From: Bradyrhizobium tropiciagri
Lineage (GTDB): Bacteria > Pseudomonadota > Alphaproteobacteria > Rhizobiales > Xanthobacteraceae
Assembly (NCBI RefSeq): GCF_018130545.1
Contig: NZ_JAFCKF010000003.1
Coordinates: forward strand, 806,001 to 870,000
Direction of reading: 5' to 3'
Length of the DNA: 64,000 nucleotides
Shown here piece by piece: positions 52,632 to 61,468 of the stretch. The notes under the pieces are model-generated. The model ran no database searches, had not been told where the DNA came from, and saw only the letters and a list, made by a program, of their open reading frames with translations. The first letter of the stretch is position 1; the number at the start of each line of letters is the position of its first letter. The translations under genes were made by a program, and so were the position numbers.

Positions 52632-52729
52632 CCAGGCCAATTCCGGCATCTTGCACGTCAACGCATGGCCGGAAAAGCGGAAGCTTTCGACAATGCCATG
52701 CCGAGTGAGGAAAGACTGCGGGAGGAGTT

Positions 52730-53911
52730 ATGTTCCGATGGCTGATCGGCACGATCGCGCTCAGCATGATGGCAACCGGAGCGCTGGCGGCTGATCCCGT
52801 CGAGATCCATATCGGCTATCTCGGCCATGCCGGCGTCAAATCGACGCTCTCGCTGGTCGAGCAACCGGCCGACAATGACGGCATTGCCGGCGCGCGCCTC
52901 GCGATCGAGGACAACAATACGACCGGCAAGTTTCTCAATCAGCGCTTCGTGCTCGACGAGGTCAAGGTCAAGGACAGCGACGATGTCGCCAAGGTCGCGA
53001 CCGATCTCGCCGGCCGCAACGACTACATCATCACCGACCTACCCGCCGATGCCCTGCTGAAGGTCGCCGATGCGCTGCGCGACCGCGGCACTGTGCTGCT
53101 GAACGCGGGGGCGATCGACGACCGGCTGCGTGAGCAGGATTGTCGCGGCAATGTCATCCATGTCGCGCCGACCCGCTCGATGCTGGCGGACGCGCTCGGC
53201 CAATACCTGGTGTGGAAGCAGTGGAAGCGCTGGCTGCTGGTGACCGGCTCGCATGATCAGGACAAGCTCTACGCCGAGGCGCTGCGCCGTGCCGCCACCC
53301 GCTTCGGCGCCAAGATCGTCCAGGAACGGACCTTCGAGGACACCGGCGGCGCGCGGCGCACCGACTCTGGCGTGACGCTGATCCAGCGCCAGATGCCGGT
53401 GTTCACCCAGCAGGCACCGGCTTATGACGTGCTGGTTGCCGCCGACGAGAGCGAGGTGTTTGCGAATTACCTGCCGTACCGGACCTGGGATCCGCGCCCC
53501 GTAGCGGGCTCGGCGGGCCTGGTGCCGACCAGCTGGGACGCGTCGCATGACCAATGGGGCGCGATCCAGATCCAGAACCGCTTCGTCAAGCTGAACATGC
53601 GCCGCATGACCGCGCTCGACATGCAGGCCTGGACCGCCGCGCGCATGATTGGCGAGGCCACTTCCCGCACCAACTCGGGCGACCTCAAGAAGGTCACCGC
53701 CTTCCTCAAAAGCAAGGATTTCTCGATCGCCGCCTTCAAGGGCACGCGATTGACCCTGCGCGACTGGAATTGGCAGCTCCGTCAGCCGATCCTGCTGGCC
53801 GATGGTCGTATGGTCGTTTCGGTCTCGCCGCAGGAAGGTTTCCTGCACCAGGTCTCCGAGCTCGACACGCTCGGTGTTGACCGGCCTGAAACGAAGTGCA
53901 AGCTGCAGTGA
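52730..53911 (+). CDS. lutA: PQQ-system ABC substrate-binding protein (LutA/PedA1-like)
   Basis: A 393-residue secreted protein (signal peptide 1-21, ending LAADP) of the branched-chain-type binding fold that accompanies PQQ alcohol dehydrogenases. It starts EIHIGYLGHAGVKSTLSLVEQPADNDGIAGARLAIEDNNTTG. Homologues in Methylobacterium (lut) and Pseudomonas (pedA1) clusters are required for lanthanide uptake. GGGAGGAG precedes the ATG. First gene of a five-gene operon. The symbol is by cluster position and family, not by proof of metal binding. Confidence 0.8.
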   Translation: MFRWLIGTIALSMMATGALAADPVEIHIGYLGHAGVKSTLSLVEQPADNDGIAGARLAIEDNNTTGKFLNQRFVLDEVKVKDSDDVAKVATDLAGRNDYIITDLPADALLKVADALRDRGTVLLNAGAIDDRLREQDCRGNVIHVAPTRSMLADALGQYLVWKQWKRWLLVTGSHDQDKLYAEALRRAATRFGAKIVQERTFEDTGGARRTDSGVTLIQRQMPVFTQQAPAYDVLVAADESEVFANYLPYRTWDPRPVAGSAGLVPTSWDASHDQWGAIQIQNRFVKLNMRRMTALDMQAWTAARMIGEATSRTNSGDLKKVTAFLKSKDFSIAAFKGTRLTLRDWNWQLRQPILLADGRMVVSVSPQEGFLHQVSELDTLGVDRPETKCKLQ

Positions 53912-53925
53912 GGGAGATGAAACGC

Positions 53926-54894
53926 ATGTGGCGCCGCTGTCTGTTGACCGGGATGCTCGTTTGGCTTGCCGCGACACCGGCGTCCGCCTTCGTTGCCTAT
54001 GTCTCCAACGAGAAGGGCAACACCGTCACCGTGATTGACACCAACAGCTGGGCGGTGACCAAAACCATCAAGGTCGGCCAGCGGCCGCGCGGCGTCGAGT
54101 TCTCGCGCGACGGCAAGTTCGTGATGGTCGCAGTCGGCGACGACGACACCATCCAGGTGATCGACACCAAGACCCAGGAGATCGTCGACACCCTGCCCTC
54201 CGGCCCCGACCCTGAATTGTTCACCCAGGATGCCGCCGGTAACACGTTGTATGTCGCCAATGAGAACGACAACACGGTCACAGTGATTGATCTCAAAACG
54301 CGCGCCCGGATCGGCGACATCCAGGTCGGCGTCGAGCCCGAGGGCATGACGATCAGCCCGGACGGCAAGATCCTGATCAACACGTCCGAAACCACCAACA
54401 TGGCGCATTTCATCGACACCTCGACGCGCCAGATCGTCGCCAATGTGCTGGTCGATTCACGTCCGCGCTTCGCCCAATTCAAGCGCGACGGCTCCGAATT
54501 GTGGGTCTCCTCCGAGATCGGCGGCACGGTATCGATCATCGATCCGGTCAAGCGCGAAGTGACCGGCAAGATCACCTTCGAGATCCCGGGCCTGCGCAAC
54601 GAGGCGATCCAGCCCGTCGGCATCGGCATGACCAAGGACGGCAAGACCGCGTTCGTCGCGCTCGGCCCCGCCAACCGCGTCGCGGTGGTCGACGGCGCGA
54701 CCCACAAGGTGCTCAAATATCTCCTGGTCGGCCAGCGGGTCTGGCACATGGATTTCACTCCGGATGAGAAATACCTGATGGTCACCAACGGCGTCTCGAA
54801 CGACGTCTCGGTGATCGATGTCGCGTCCCAGAAGGTGATCAAGACCATTCAGGTCGGCGAACTGCCCTGGGGGATCACGATCGCGCAGCCATGA
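53926..54894 (+). CDS. PQQ-system beta-propeller protein (YVTN repeats)
   Basis: A 322-residue secreted propeller. The signal peptide is MWRRCLLTGMLVWLAATPASA; seven YVTN-like repeats follow (e.g. AYVSNEKGNTVTVIDTNSWAV, LYVANENDNTVTVIDLKTRAR, LMVTNGVSNDVSVIDVASQKV). I use the ATG at 53926 because AGGGAG is then 9 bp upstream; 53917 is in frame but abuts it. It overlaps the ATPase gene by 4 bp. Members of this family always accompany the PQQ-linked ABC system and probably act as its periplasmic scaffold. Confidence 0.85.
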   Translation: MWRRCLLTGMLVWLAATPASAFVAYVSNEKGNTVTVIDTNSWAVTKTIKVGQRPRGVEFSRDGKFVMVAVGDDDTIQVIDTKTQEIVDTLPSGPDPELFTQDAAGNTLYVANENDNTVTVIDLKTRARIGDIQVGVEPEGMTISPDGKILINTSETTNMAHFIDTSTRQIVANVLVDSRPRFAQFKRDGSELWVSSEIGGTVSIIDPVKREVTGKITFEIPGLRNEAIQPVGIGMTKDGKTAFVALGPANRVAVVDGATHKVLKYLLVGQRVWHMDFTPDEKYLMVTNGVSNDVSVIDVASQKVIKTIQVGELPWGITIAQP

Positions 54895-55706
54895 CCGCAA
54901 CCGACGCCCATATCGCGAACCAGCCCCCGCCGGATGCAGGCGCTGTAGCAGCCGTGCAGCCGGCACTGTCGATCGGCAATGTCAGCCATAGCTACGGCCC
55001 GCGGCGCGCCCTGATCGACGTCAACTTCACGGTTGCGCCTGCGAGCTTCACCGCTTTGCTGGGCCTCAACGGCGCCGGCAAGAGCACGTTGTTCTCGCTG
55101 GTGACGCGGCTGTTCGGCATCCAGAACGGCCAGATCAAGATCTTCGGCCACGATATCAGCCGAACACCGGGTGAAGCGCTGCGGCTGATGGGCGTCGTGT
55201 TCCAGCCGCGCACGCTCGATCTCGATCTCTCGCTGACGCAGAACCTGCTGTATCACGCCGCGCTGCACGGCATCTCGCGACGCGAGGCGCGGCTGCGCAG
55301 TGCCGAAGTGCTCACCCGCATCGGGCTTGCCGACCGCTCAGGCAGCAAGGTGCGCGATCTCTCGGGCGGCCAGATGCGAAGGCTCGAAATCGCCCGCGCG
55401 CTGCTGCATCGGCCCAGGCTGTTGCTGTTGGACGAGGCCACCGTCGGGCTCGACGTCAAGGCGCGCGCCGACATTCTCGACCATGTCCGCCAGCTCGTCA
55501 CCGAACAGGGCATCGGCGTGCTGTGGGCGACGCATCTGTTCGACGAGATCATGCCGGGCGACGGCCTCGTGGTGCTACACCAGGGCCGGATGCTGGCGCA
55601 CGGGCCGATGGCGCGCGTCATCGCCGATGCCGGCGCCCAGGACGTCAACACCGCATTCATGCGCCTGACCGGAACGGCAACCCTCACCGGAAAACCGCCC
55701 ACATGA
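54891..55706 (+). CDS. lutE: PQQ-system ABC transporter ATPase (LutE/PedB-like)
   Basis: A 271-residue ATPase with Walker A GLNGAGKST (58-66), signature LSGGQMRRLEIARAL and Walker B LLLLDEATVGLDVKARADIL. An unusually long N-terminal tail (1-26) precedes it. It overlaps both neighbours by 4 bp. With the ABC-2 permease after it, it forms the transporter linked to lanthanide uptake (lut) or alcohol metabolism (ped). Confidence 0.88.
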   Translation: MTATDAHIANQPPPDAGAVAAVQPALSIGNVSHSYGPRRALIDVNFTVAPASFTALLGLNGAGKSTLFSLVTRLFGIQNGQIKIFGHDISRTPGEALRLMGVVFQPRTLDLDLSLTQNLLYHAALHGISRREARLRSAEVLTRIGLADRSGSKVRDLSGGQMRRLEIARALLHRPRLLLLDEATVGLDVKARADILDHVRQLVTEQGIGVLWATHLFDEIMPGDGLVVLHQGRMLAHGPMARVIADAGAQDVNTAFMRLTGTATLTGKPPT

Positions 55707-56551
55707 GCAGCACGACGGTCACGCCCGAGCGCAGCGGCTTCTCGGTTTCAGAATACATCGTCTGCCTGAACGGCATCGTGTGGCGCGAGGCGCTACGCTT
55801 CCTGCATCAGCGCGAGCGCTTCGTCTCGGCGCTGGTCAGACCGCTGGTCTGGCTGTTCATCTTCGCGGCCGGCTTCCGTCAAGTGCTCGGCATCTCGATC
55901 ATCCCACCCTATGAGACTTACATCCTCTACGAAGTCTATATCGCGCCCGGCCTGATGGCGATGATCCAGCTGTTCAACGGCATGCAATCCTCGCTGTCGA
56001 TGGTCTATGACCGCGAGATGGGCAACATGCGCACGCTGCTGGTCAGCCCGCTGCCGCGCGGCTATTTGCTGTTCTGCAAGCTGCTCGCCGGCACCGCGGT
56101 GTCGCTGCTGCAGGTCTACGCTTTCCTGCTGATCGCCTGGTTCTGGGACATCACGCCGCCGACCATCGGCTATCTCACCGTGCTTCCGGCGCTGGTGCTC
56201 TCGGGCTTGATGCTCGGCGCGTTGGGCATGTTGATCTCGGCCAGCATCAAGCAGCTCGAAAATTTCGCCGGCGTGATGAACTTTGTGATCTTCCCGATGT
56301 TCTTCGCATCGTCGGCGCTCTACCCGCTCTGGCGGGTGCAGGAAGGCAGCCCGATGCTGTATTATGTCTGCCAGTGCAATCCGTTCACCCATGCGGTGGA
56401 GCTGATCCGGTTTGCGCTGTACGGCAAGATGAACTGGGTCTCCCTCGCGGTGGTCGGCGGCTGCACGGTGGTATTCATGATCGGCGCGATCCTGGCTTAC
56501 GATCCATCGCGCGGCCTGGTGCGCCGCGGACCCGGCGGAGGCGAGGCATGA
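55703..56551 (+). CDS. lutF: PQQ-system ABC-2 type permease (LutF/PedC-like)
   Basis: A 282-residue ABC-2 permease with six helices and the family landmarks ALVRPLVWLFIFAAGFRQVLGI, YEVYIAPGLMAMIQLFNGMQSSLSMVYDREMGNMRTLLVSPLPRGYLL and MNFVIFPMFFASSALYPLWRVQEG. ABC-2 permeases usually export, yet homologues are genetically tied to lanthanide uptake, so direction is unsettled. It starts at 55703 in a 4-bp overlap and ends in a 4-bp overlap with the next gene. Confidence 0.88.
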   Translation: MSSTTVTPERSGFSVSEYIVCLNGIVWREALRFLHQRERFVSALVRPLVWLFIFAAGFRQVLGISIIPPYETYILYEVYIAPGLMAMIQLFNGMQSSLSMVYDREMGNMRTLLVSPLPRGYLLFCKLLAGTAVSLLQVYAFLLIAWFWDITPPTIGYLTVLPALVLSGLMLGALGMLISASIKQLENFAGVMNFVIFPMFFASSALYPLWRVQEGSPMLYYVCQCNPFTHAVELIRFALYGKMNWVSLAVVGGCTVVFMIGAILAYDPSRGLVRRGPGGGEA

Positions 56552-57165
56552 CAATCTGGCGCATGGCACTCGGCGTGCTGCTCGCGGTGATTCTGTCGAA
56601 CCAGGTCGCATCGGCTGCGGACCCGCGCTATCCGGACTGGCCCTGCCAACAGGCCAAAGTCCCCGAGATCTCGCTCGCTGCGGTGTGGGCCGGCCCGCCG
56701 CTCGGCGACGCTGAGACCAAATGGCGTGACGATCCGAAGGTCAGCGCACTGGCGACCAAGCTCGCCGCGCGCCGAATTCCATTGGAGGATGCGCAGAAGC
56801 AGATCACCGAATTTCTGTCTGCTGCCGCGGCCGACAAGGCCAATGCCGGAAAGCTGCTGTTTGCGGGCCTGTTCGATACGCTCAACGGCCAGCGCGCCTC
56901 GGTCATGAACGGGCTCGAGCGCGTGATGCGCAAGCAGCGCGAGGCCGCGGAAAAGATCCGCGACGATACGATCAAGCTGCAGTCGTTGCAGGACGCCACC
57001 CCTCCGGACCAGGCCAAGGTCGACGAACTCGGCAATCAGCTGGTCTGGGAGACGCGGATCTTCGAGGACCGCGGACGCGTGGTGAAGTTCGTCTGCGAGG
57101 TGCCGACCGCCATCGATCAGCGCCTGTTCGCACTGGGCCGCACCATCCAGCAGGAGCTGGATTGA
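56548..57165 (+). CDS. Secreted hypothetical protein of the lut/ped operon
   Basis: A 205-residue protein with signal peptide (MTIWRMALGVLLAVILSNQVASAAD) and then DPRYPDWPCQQAKVPEISLAAVWAGPPLGDAETKWRDDPKVSALATKLAARRIPLEDAQKQI. The rest is strongly helical, likely coiled coil (70-150). Two cysteines, one near each end, may pair. Co-translated with the permease (4-bp overlap). Conserved at this position in such operons (lutG-like), but its function is unknown. Confidence 0.78.
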   Translation: MTIWRMALGVLLAVILSNQVASAADPRYPDWPCQQAKVPEISLAAVWAGPPLGDAETKWRDDPKVSALATKLAARRIPLEDAQKQITEFLSAAAADKANAGKLLFAGLFDTLNGQRASVMNGLERVMRKQREAAEKIRDDTIKLQSLQDATPPDQAKVDELGNQLVWETRIFEDRGRVVKFVCEVPTAIDQRLFALGRTIQQELD

Positions 57166-57295
57166 GGCCTGCGACCGATCGTCCCGCGTGAATCCAGACA
57201 CGCCTGCCGATCTGCTCGTTTGGGCCGCCTTGTTCCGGAACCAACTGCGCGCCCCGCTCGTTGACCCCAACTATATCTGAAGTTGGGAGACCTCG

Positions 57296-57592
57296 ATGAG
57301 AGCAGCCAAGATCGTCATGACCAGCCTCGCAGCCGCGAGCCTGATCACCTCAGCGGCTTTCGCCCAGCAACCGATGACTGGAATAGTCACCAAGATTGAC
57401 CGATTGAGCGGAACCATCTCGCTCCAGCAGACGCAAAGCGGAACGGTGGGCGCGGCCGGCGGCGCGATGCTGGAATACAAGGTGCCCAAGGGACTGTCGC
57501 TGGAGGACTTCCACGCCGGCGACAAGGTGACGTTCACCACCACAGACAGCGATGGCGGCAAGACCATCAACAAGCTCGACAAGCAGAAATAA
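57296..57592 (+). CDS. CusF-like periplasmic copper-binding-type protein
   Basis: A 98-residue secreted protein: signal peptide (1-24, ends AFAQQ), then a small beta-barrel TGIVTKIDRLSGTISLQQTQSGTV...LEYKVPKGLSLEDFHAGDKVTFTTTDSDGGKTINKLDKQ. This arrangement fits the CusF_Ec/OB-like family. The Met and Trp ligands of E. coli CusF are not obvious, so metal binding is doubtful. GGGAG lies 6 bp before the ATG. Separated from the lut operon by 130 bp. Confidence 0.7.
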   Translation: MRAAKIVMTSLAAASLITSAAFAQQPMTGIVTKIDRLSGTISLQQTQSGTVGAAGGAMLEYKVPKGLSLEDFHAGDKVTFTTTDSDGGKTINKLDKQK

Positions 57593-57603
57593 CCGGCACC
57601 ACA

Positions 57604-57634
57604 CGCGAGGACGGGCTCAATGCTCGCCCTCGCG
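57604..57634. terminator. Hairpin between convergent genes
   Basis: CGCGAGGACGGGC (57604-57616) pairs with GCTCGCCCTCGCG (57622-57634) with two mismatches and a 5-base loop. The stop codon of the minus-strand gene lies in the loop. It can serve both converging transcripts. Confidence 0.45.
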
Positions 57635-58171
57635 CGGCTCGGGCTCCGCTTCCGCCAGCGGCAATTTGGCGCGTCCCCAGCCGTCGGTTCCCTCCGGATA
57701 CCACGCCACGTTGCGGTAGCCGTAGGACAGCACGCGCTTGGCCGCGTTCCACGACATCCAGCAACTCTCCTGGCAGTAGATCACCAGCAATTTTGCCTTG
57801 TCGTCACCGGAGGCGCGGACCAGACCGCGTTGCAGATAGTCCTCGGTCGATGCGGCGAGCTTGCCGTAGCCGGTGTCGGGCAGCCAGATGCTGCCGGGAA
57901 TGTTGAGATGCGGCCGCTCGCGCCACACCGTGCCGGCGGGAAGATTTGGTTTCGGTGCGCGTGGCAGCACGTCGATGAAAGCGCCTGATTTGTCGCGCCA
58001 GATCGCTTCCGCCTCCGCAGTCGAGAGCACGCGGGCGCCGGCAAGCGTCACCGGCACCGGCGCGCGGTAATCCTCGGTGCGATAGCCTTCCGGCTCTGCG
58101 GGCGGGTCCTGCGCGCGGACAGGCGAGGCGGCGATGAGCATCACCGCAAGCATGGCCGCGAGCCGGATCAT
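57617..58171 (-). CDS. PQQ-dependent catabolism-associated CXXCW-type protein
   Basis: A 184-residue secreted rhodanese-like protein. Signal peptide 1-20 (ends PVRAQ). The hallmark IYCQESCWMSWNAAKRVLSYGYRNVAWYPEGTDGW is present (Cys133, Cys137, Trp138); as read, three residues separate the cysteines. GAFIDVLPRAPKPNLPAGTVWRERPHLNIPGSIWLPDTGYG is the other family block. It overlaps xoxJ by 4 bp. Such proteins are found only with PQQ dehydrogenase systems; a redox or cofactor-maturation role is plausible. Confidence 0.88.
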   Translation of the reverse strand: MIRLAAMLAVMLIAASPVRAQDPPAEPEGYRTEDYRAPVPVTLAGARVLSTAEAEAIWRDKSGAFIDVLPRAPKPNLPAGTVWRERPHLNIPGSIWLPDTGYGKLAASTEDYLQRGLVRASGDDKAKLLVIYCQESCWMSWNAAKRVLSYGYRNVAWYPEGTDGWGRAKLPLAEAEPEPREGEH

Positions 58172-59049
58172 GGCGACTTGGTCGCGCTCTCCGGACCGAT
58201 CGGATGGTCGTTCTCGTCGAGCAGCGGCACGCCGTAATCGAGCAGGATCTTGTTGATCGCCGGCTGGTTCTCCTGGATCAAGCGGTTGAGTTGCCGCTTC
58301 CAGTTCTGATCTGACCCGCGCACGCCCATGCCGATGCGATAGACCAGCTTCGGTCCAGTGGTCTCCTTGACCAGTGGCGTGATGTGCAGCGGCGGATTCG
58401 CCTTCTTGGCATAGAAGCCCGCCATCGGCCCCCACAGGATGCCGGCGTCGATCTCACCCTTGGCAAGGTCGTCCATCATGGCCGCGGCCGACGAATCGTA
58501 GCGGGTGTCGATCATCAGCGGATAGGGCTTCGCGTTGCCCATCAGGCCGGCGGCGGCCATGTTGGTCGCGGGCGGCGTTCCGGCGACGATGCCGATATGC
58601 TTGCCCTTCAGCCGCTCGTCCTCGAGCGTCGTGACCTGATCGAGCTCGCCGCCCGCCTTGGTCACCAGCGCATAGGCCGTGCGGTAGTAGGGATTGGTGC
58701 CCTGGGCGAGGTCATCGCCCTGTGGAAAGCCCATGATCACGTCGCAGCGATGCGCCGCGAGCGTCATCCGCACGAAGCCGGTCGCCTGCGGGAAGAACAT
58801 GTAGTCGAGCTTCTTCTGCAGCTTCTCGGCGAAAAGCTCACCGATCTTGTTCTCAAAGCCCTCGCCCTTCTCGTTCGAGAACGGCAGGTTGCGCGGATCG
58901 GCACAGATGCGCAGCACCTTGGCATCGACCAGCTCGATCGAGAGTTCGCCCTGATCATTGACCTGCGCGCGCGCGATGTCGCGGCCGGCAAGACTGACGA
59001 TCAAGCCGAAAAGCGCGAGCAGAACAGGACGGCATCCGACAATTCTCAT
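58168..59049 (-). CDS. xoxJ: XoxJ/MxaJ-like quinoprotein-associated binding protein
   Basis: A 293-residue periplasmic protein of the solute-binding fold (signal peptide 1-28, ends ARAQ). VLRICADPRNLPFSNEKGEGFENKIGELFAEKLQKKLDYMFFPQATGFVRMTL and CDVIMGFPQGDDLAQGTNPYYRTAYALV are the family blocks. XoxJ is thought to help activate XoxF or aid PQQ/metal loading rather than transport. GAGGAG precedes the ATG. First gene of a two-gene unit with the Cys-Cys-Trp protein; xoxF itself is 11 kb away. Confidence 0.85.
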   Translation of the reverse strand: MRIVGCRPVLLALFGLIVSLAGRDIARAQVNDQGELSIELVDAKVLRICADPRNLPFSNEKGEGFENKIGELFAEKLQKKLDYMFFPQATGFVRMTLAAHRCDVIMGFPQGDDLAQGTNPYYRTAYALVTKAGGELDQVTTLEDERLKGKHIGIVAGTPPATNMAAAGLMGNAKPYPLMIDTRYDSSAAAMMDDLAKGEIDAGILWGPMAGFYAKKANPPLHITPLVKETTGPKLVYRIGMGVRGSDQNWKRQLNRLIQENQPAINKILLDYGVPLLDENDHPIGPESATKSP

Positions 59050-59216
59050 TACGTAGTCTCCTCGTGATCGGATCGATCGCCGCGATCCAGCAATTGCCCG
59101 GCGCACCATGACGTGCAACAGGAATAATCATCCTGATTGCGCCGCGTTGCTTGTTGCAGCGCACACTGGCGCGCGACGACATCGATCGCGCGCCCCGGAG
59201 AAACTGAGGCGGAAAC

Positions 59217-60143
59217 ATGGTTCATGGCGGATCGGTGCTTGCGCTGCTCCTGGTGCTTTGGGCGCCGACCATAGCGTGGGCGCAAGAGGCGGAATTGCCT
59301 GTAAGCGAAGTCGCTCGCGGAATATTCGTTCACGCCGGCGTCACTGCATTGATGACGCGCGAGAATGAAGGCGCCATCGCCAATATCGGGTTCGTGATTG
59401 GCGACAGCGCGGTCGCCGTCATCGACACCGGCGGCAGCGTACGCGAAGGGCGGCAATTGCTCGCCGCGGTCCGCAGTCACACCGACAAGCCGATCCGCTA
59501 CGTGATCAACACCCACGCGCATCCGGACCACAGCTTCGGCAACGCGGCTTTCGTCAGCGACGGGACTAGTTTCGTCGGTCACAAGATGCTGCCCCGCGCG
59601 CTGGCGGCACGCGGGCAATTCTATCTCGACGGCTTTCGCCGGACGATGGGCGACGCCTTGATCGATGAGGTAAAGATCATCCCGCCAACCGTGCTGGTCG
59701 AGCACACGCTGAAGCTCGACCTCGGCGGACGAAGCCTCACCCTGAAGGCATGGCCGCCCGCCCATAGCGACAACGACCTCACCGTGTTCGACGCGCAAAC
59801 CAGCACTCTGTTCGCCGGCGATCTGGTGTTTCTCGTCCATGTCCCTGTGGTCGACGGCAGCCTCAAGGGTTGGCTGCGTGCGCTCGACGACCTCGCGGCC
59901 ATTCCCGCCGAGCGCGTGGTTCCCGGTCACGGACCCGTGAGCGCATGGCCTGCGGCGCTCGCCGACGAGCGGCGTTATCTTAAGACGCTGGCAGCGGACG
60001 TCCGCGCGCTGGTCAAGAGCGGCAAGCCGATCACGGCTGCGGCAGAGCATGCCGCGGAAGCCGAGCGGCCGCGCTGGCAATTGTTCGACGATTACAACGC
60101 CCGCAACGCAACTGCAGCATTTTCGGAAATTGAATGGGAATAG
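59217..60143 (+). CDS. Quinoprotein relay system zinc metallohydrolase (MBL fold)
   Basis: A 308-residue secreted metallo-beta-lactamase-fold protein. Signal peptide 1-22. The zinc motif HAHPDH is at 100-105; further ligands are in WPPAHSDND and [34 protein letters not shown] is the family N-terminal block. It belongs to the SoxH-like metallohydrolases coupled to PQQ dehydrogenases and a SoxYZ-like carrier (probably subtype 2). Its stop overlaps the carrier gene. Confidence 0.85.
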   Translation: MVHGGSVLALLLVLWAPTIAWAQEAELPVSEVARGIFVHAGVTALMTRENEGAIANIGFVIGDSAVAVIDTGGSVREGRQLLAAVRSHTDKPIRYVINTHAHPDHSFGNAAFVSDGTSFVGHKMLPRALAARGQFYLDGFRRTMGDALIDEVKIIPPTVLVEHTLKLDLGGRSLTLKAWPPAHSDNDLTVFDAQTSTLFAGDLVFLVHVPVVDGSLKGWLRALDDLAAIPAERVVPGHGPVSAWPAALADERRYLKTLAADVRALVKSGKPITAAAEHAAEAERPRWQLFDDYNARNATAAFSEIEWE

Positions 60144-61012
60144 CCGTTGGTCCTATAATGACGCGGCTCGCACAGGATTTCGCGAACATGACCGGACATC
60201 CCGCCCGCCTGCTCTGCATCGCCAGCCTGCTCACAATCGCGCTGGGCACACCAGCTGCGTCCGCGGCGGAGACCTATGATCCCTGGCCCGGGCTGGTCCA
60301 GGATATCTTCAGCAATCGCCCGATGAATGACGGCAACGACGTCATCGGCATCGAGATGCCGATGCGCGCGGAAGACGCCGCGATCGTCCCGGTGACGCTG
60401 CGCACCAAGCTTCAGCCCAGCGATAGCCGCCGCGTCGTCGCGATCACGCTGGTGATCGACGAGAACCCGGCCCCGATGGCCGCGAAATTCACGCTGGGGC
60501 CGGACGCCAACGTCACCGAGATATCGACCCGCGTTCGCGTCAACAACTACACCAACGTGCATGCCGTCGCGGAGCTCAGCGACGGCAAGCTCTATGTCAG
60601 CAAGGTCTATGTCAAAGCGTCCGGCGGCTGCTCGGCACCGGCGGGCAAGAACGTCGAGGAGGCGAACAACCGGCTCGGCCAGATGCGCTACCGCCAGTTC
60701 ACAAGGTCCGAACAGGGGCCGGCGAGCAGCACGCGGGAAGCCCAGATCATGATCGGCCATCCGAACAATTCAGGCCTGCAGATGGACCAGCTCACGCAAC
60801 TCTATATCCCGGCCTTCTTCATCAACGAGCTGCACGTCTGGCAGGACGACAGCCCGGTGCTGGCGATGGAGGGCGGGATCTCGATTTCCGAGGATCCCAA
60901 TATCCGCTTCACCTACGTCTCGAATGGCGCCAAGCGCTTCCGTGCCGAGGCCAAGGATACCGAAGGGCACGTGTTCGAGCACGAATGGAAGGTCGAGAAT
61001 CCCGGGACCTGA
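60134..61012 (+). CDS. Quinoprotein-associated SoxYZ-like carrier
   Basis: A 292-residue secreted protein that joins a SoxY-like part (about 45-170, ending [12 protein letters not shown] with Cys166, like the GGCG tail of SoxY) to a SoxZ-like immunoglobulin-fold part (about 205-292, [56 protein letters not shown]). Sulfur-oxidation SoxYZ carries intermediates on that Cys. Start uncertain: 60134 gives a long lead; the Met at 60188 gives a standard signal peptide. Works with the metallohydrolase. Confidence 0.85.
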   Translation: MGIAVGPIMTRLAQDFANMTGHPARLLCIASLLTIALGTPAASAAETYDPWPGLVQDIFSNRPMNDGNDVIGIEMPMRAEDAAIVPVTLRTKLQPSDSRRVVAITLVIDENPAPMAAKFTLGPDANVTEISTRVRVNNYTNVHAVAELSDGKLYVSKVYVKASGGCSAPAGKNVEEANNRLGQMRYRQFTRSEQGPASSTREAQIMIGHPNNSGLQMDQLTQLYIPAFFINELHVWQDDSPVLAMEGGISISEDPNIRFTYVSNGAKRFRAEAKDTEGHVFEHEWKVENPGT

Positions 61013-61037
61013 CCTGCCAGCTATCTGACGATAGACT

Positions 61038-61382
61038 TTAGAAGCACCTGACTTCGGCCTCGGCCTGCGCGCGCCTGAGGTCGTTGAGCGCGTTGGCGGC
61101 CTGCTCCGAGGAGCGGAACTGGCCGCCCAGATTGCCCTGCACCTGCGCCATGCTCAGCACGGTCTCGGCGGTGACGTAGCGGTCATAGGGGATGATCGAG
61201 GCGACCACGTCGATCGAGCAGGAACATTGCTCGATCGCCTGCCGGCTCTCGCCATTGGCTTTCATGCAGCCGAACACATATTCCGCCCGCGCCGAGGTCG
61301 GATAGTCGTTGATCTCCTGGGCCCGCGCGCCCATGGAAGTCCCGGCGAGCAAGGCCGCGACGGCGACAATCGGTCGTAGCAT
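61038..61382 (-). CDS. Small secreted Cys-containing protein of the quinoprotein locus
   Basis: A 114-residue secreted protein. Signal peptide MLRPIVAVAALLAGTSMGARAQ. The mature part YVFGCMKANGESRQAIEQCSCSIDVVASIIPYDRYVTAETVLSMAQVQGNLGGQFRSSEQA has four cysteines (three clustered in QCSCS and FGC, one near the C-terminus) and is mainly helical. AGGAG precedes the ATG I chose (61382); an ATG five codons upstream is possible. Divergent from the NitT-type binding protein gene. No named family. Confidence 0.72.
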   Translation of the reverse strand: MLRPIVAVAALLAGTSMGARAQEINDYPTSARAEYVFGCMKANGESRQAIEQCSCSIDVVASIIPYDRYVTAETVLSMAQVQGNLGGQFRSSEQAANALNDLRRAQAEAEVRCF

Positions 61383-61468
61383 CCCAGCTCCTGCCATGGT
61401 CCTGCTTCCTCTTCTCTTTCCGCAAGCTATGCTATGGAGGTTGATCAGAAAAGAAAACATTCGGGGAA

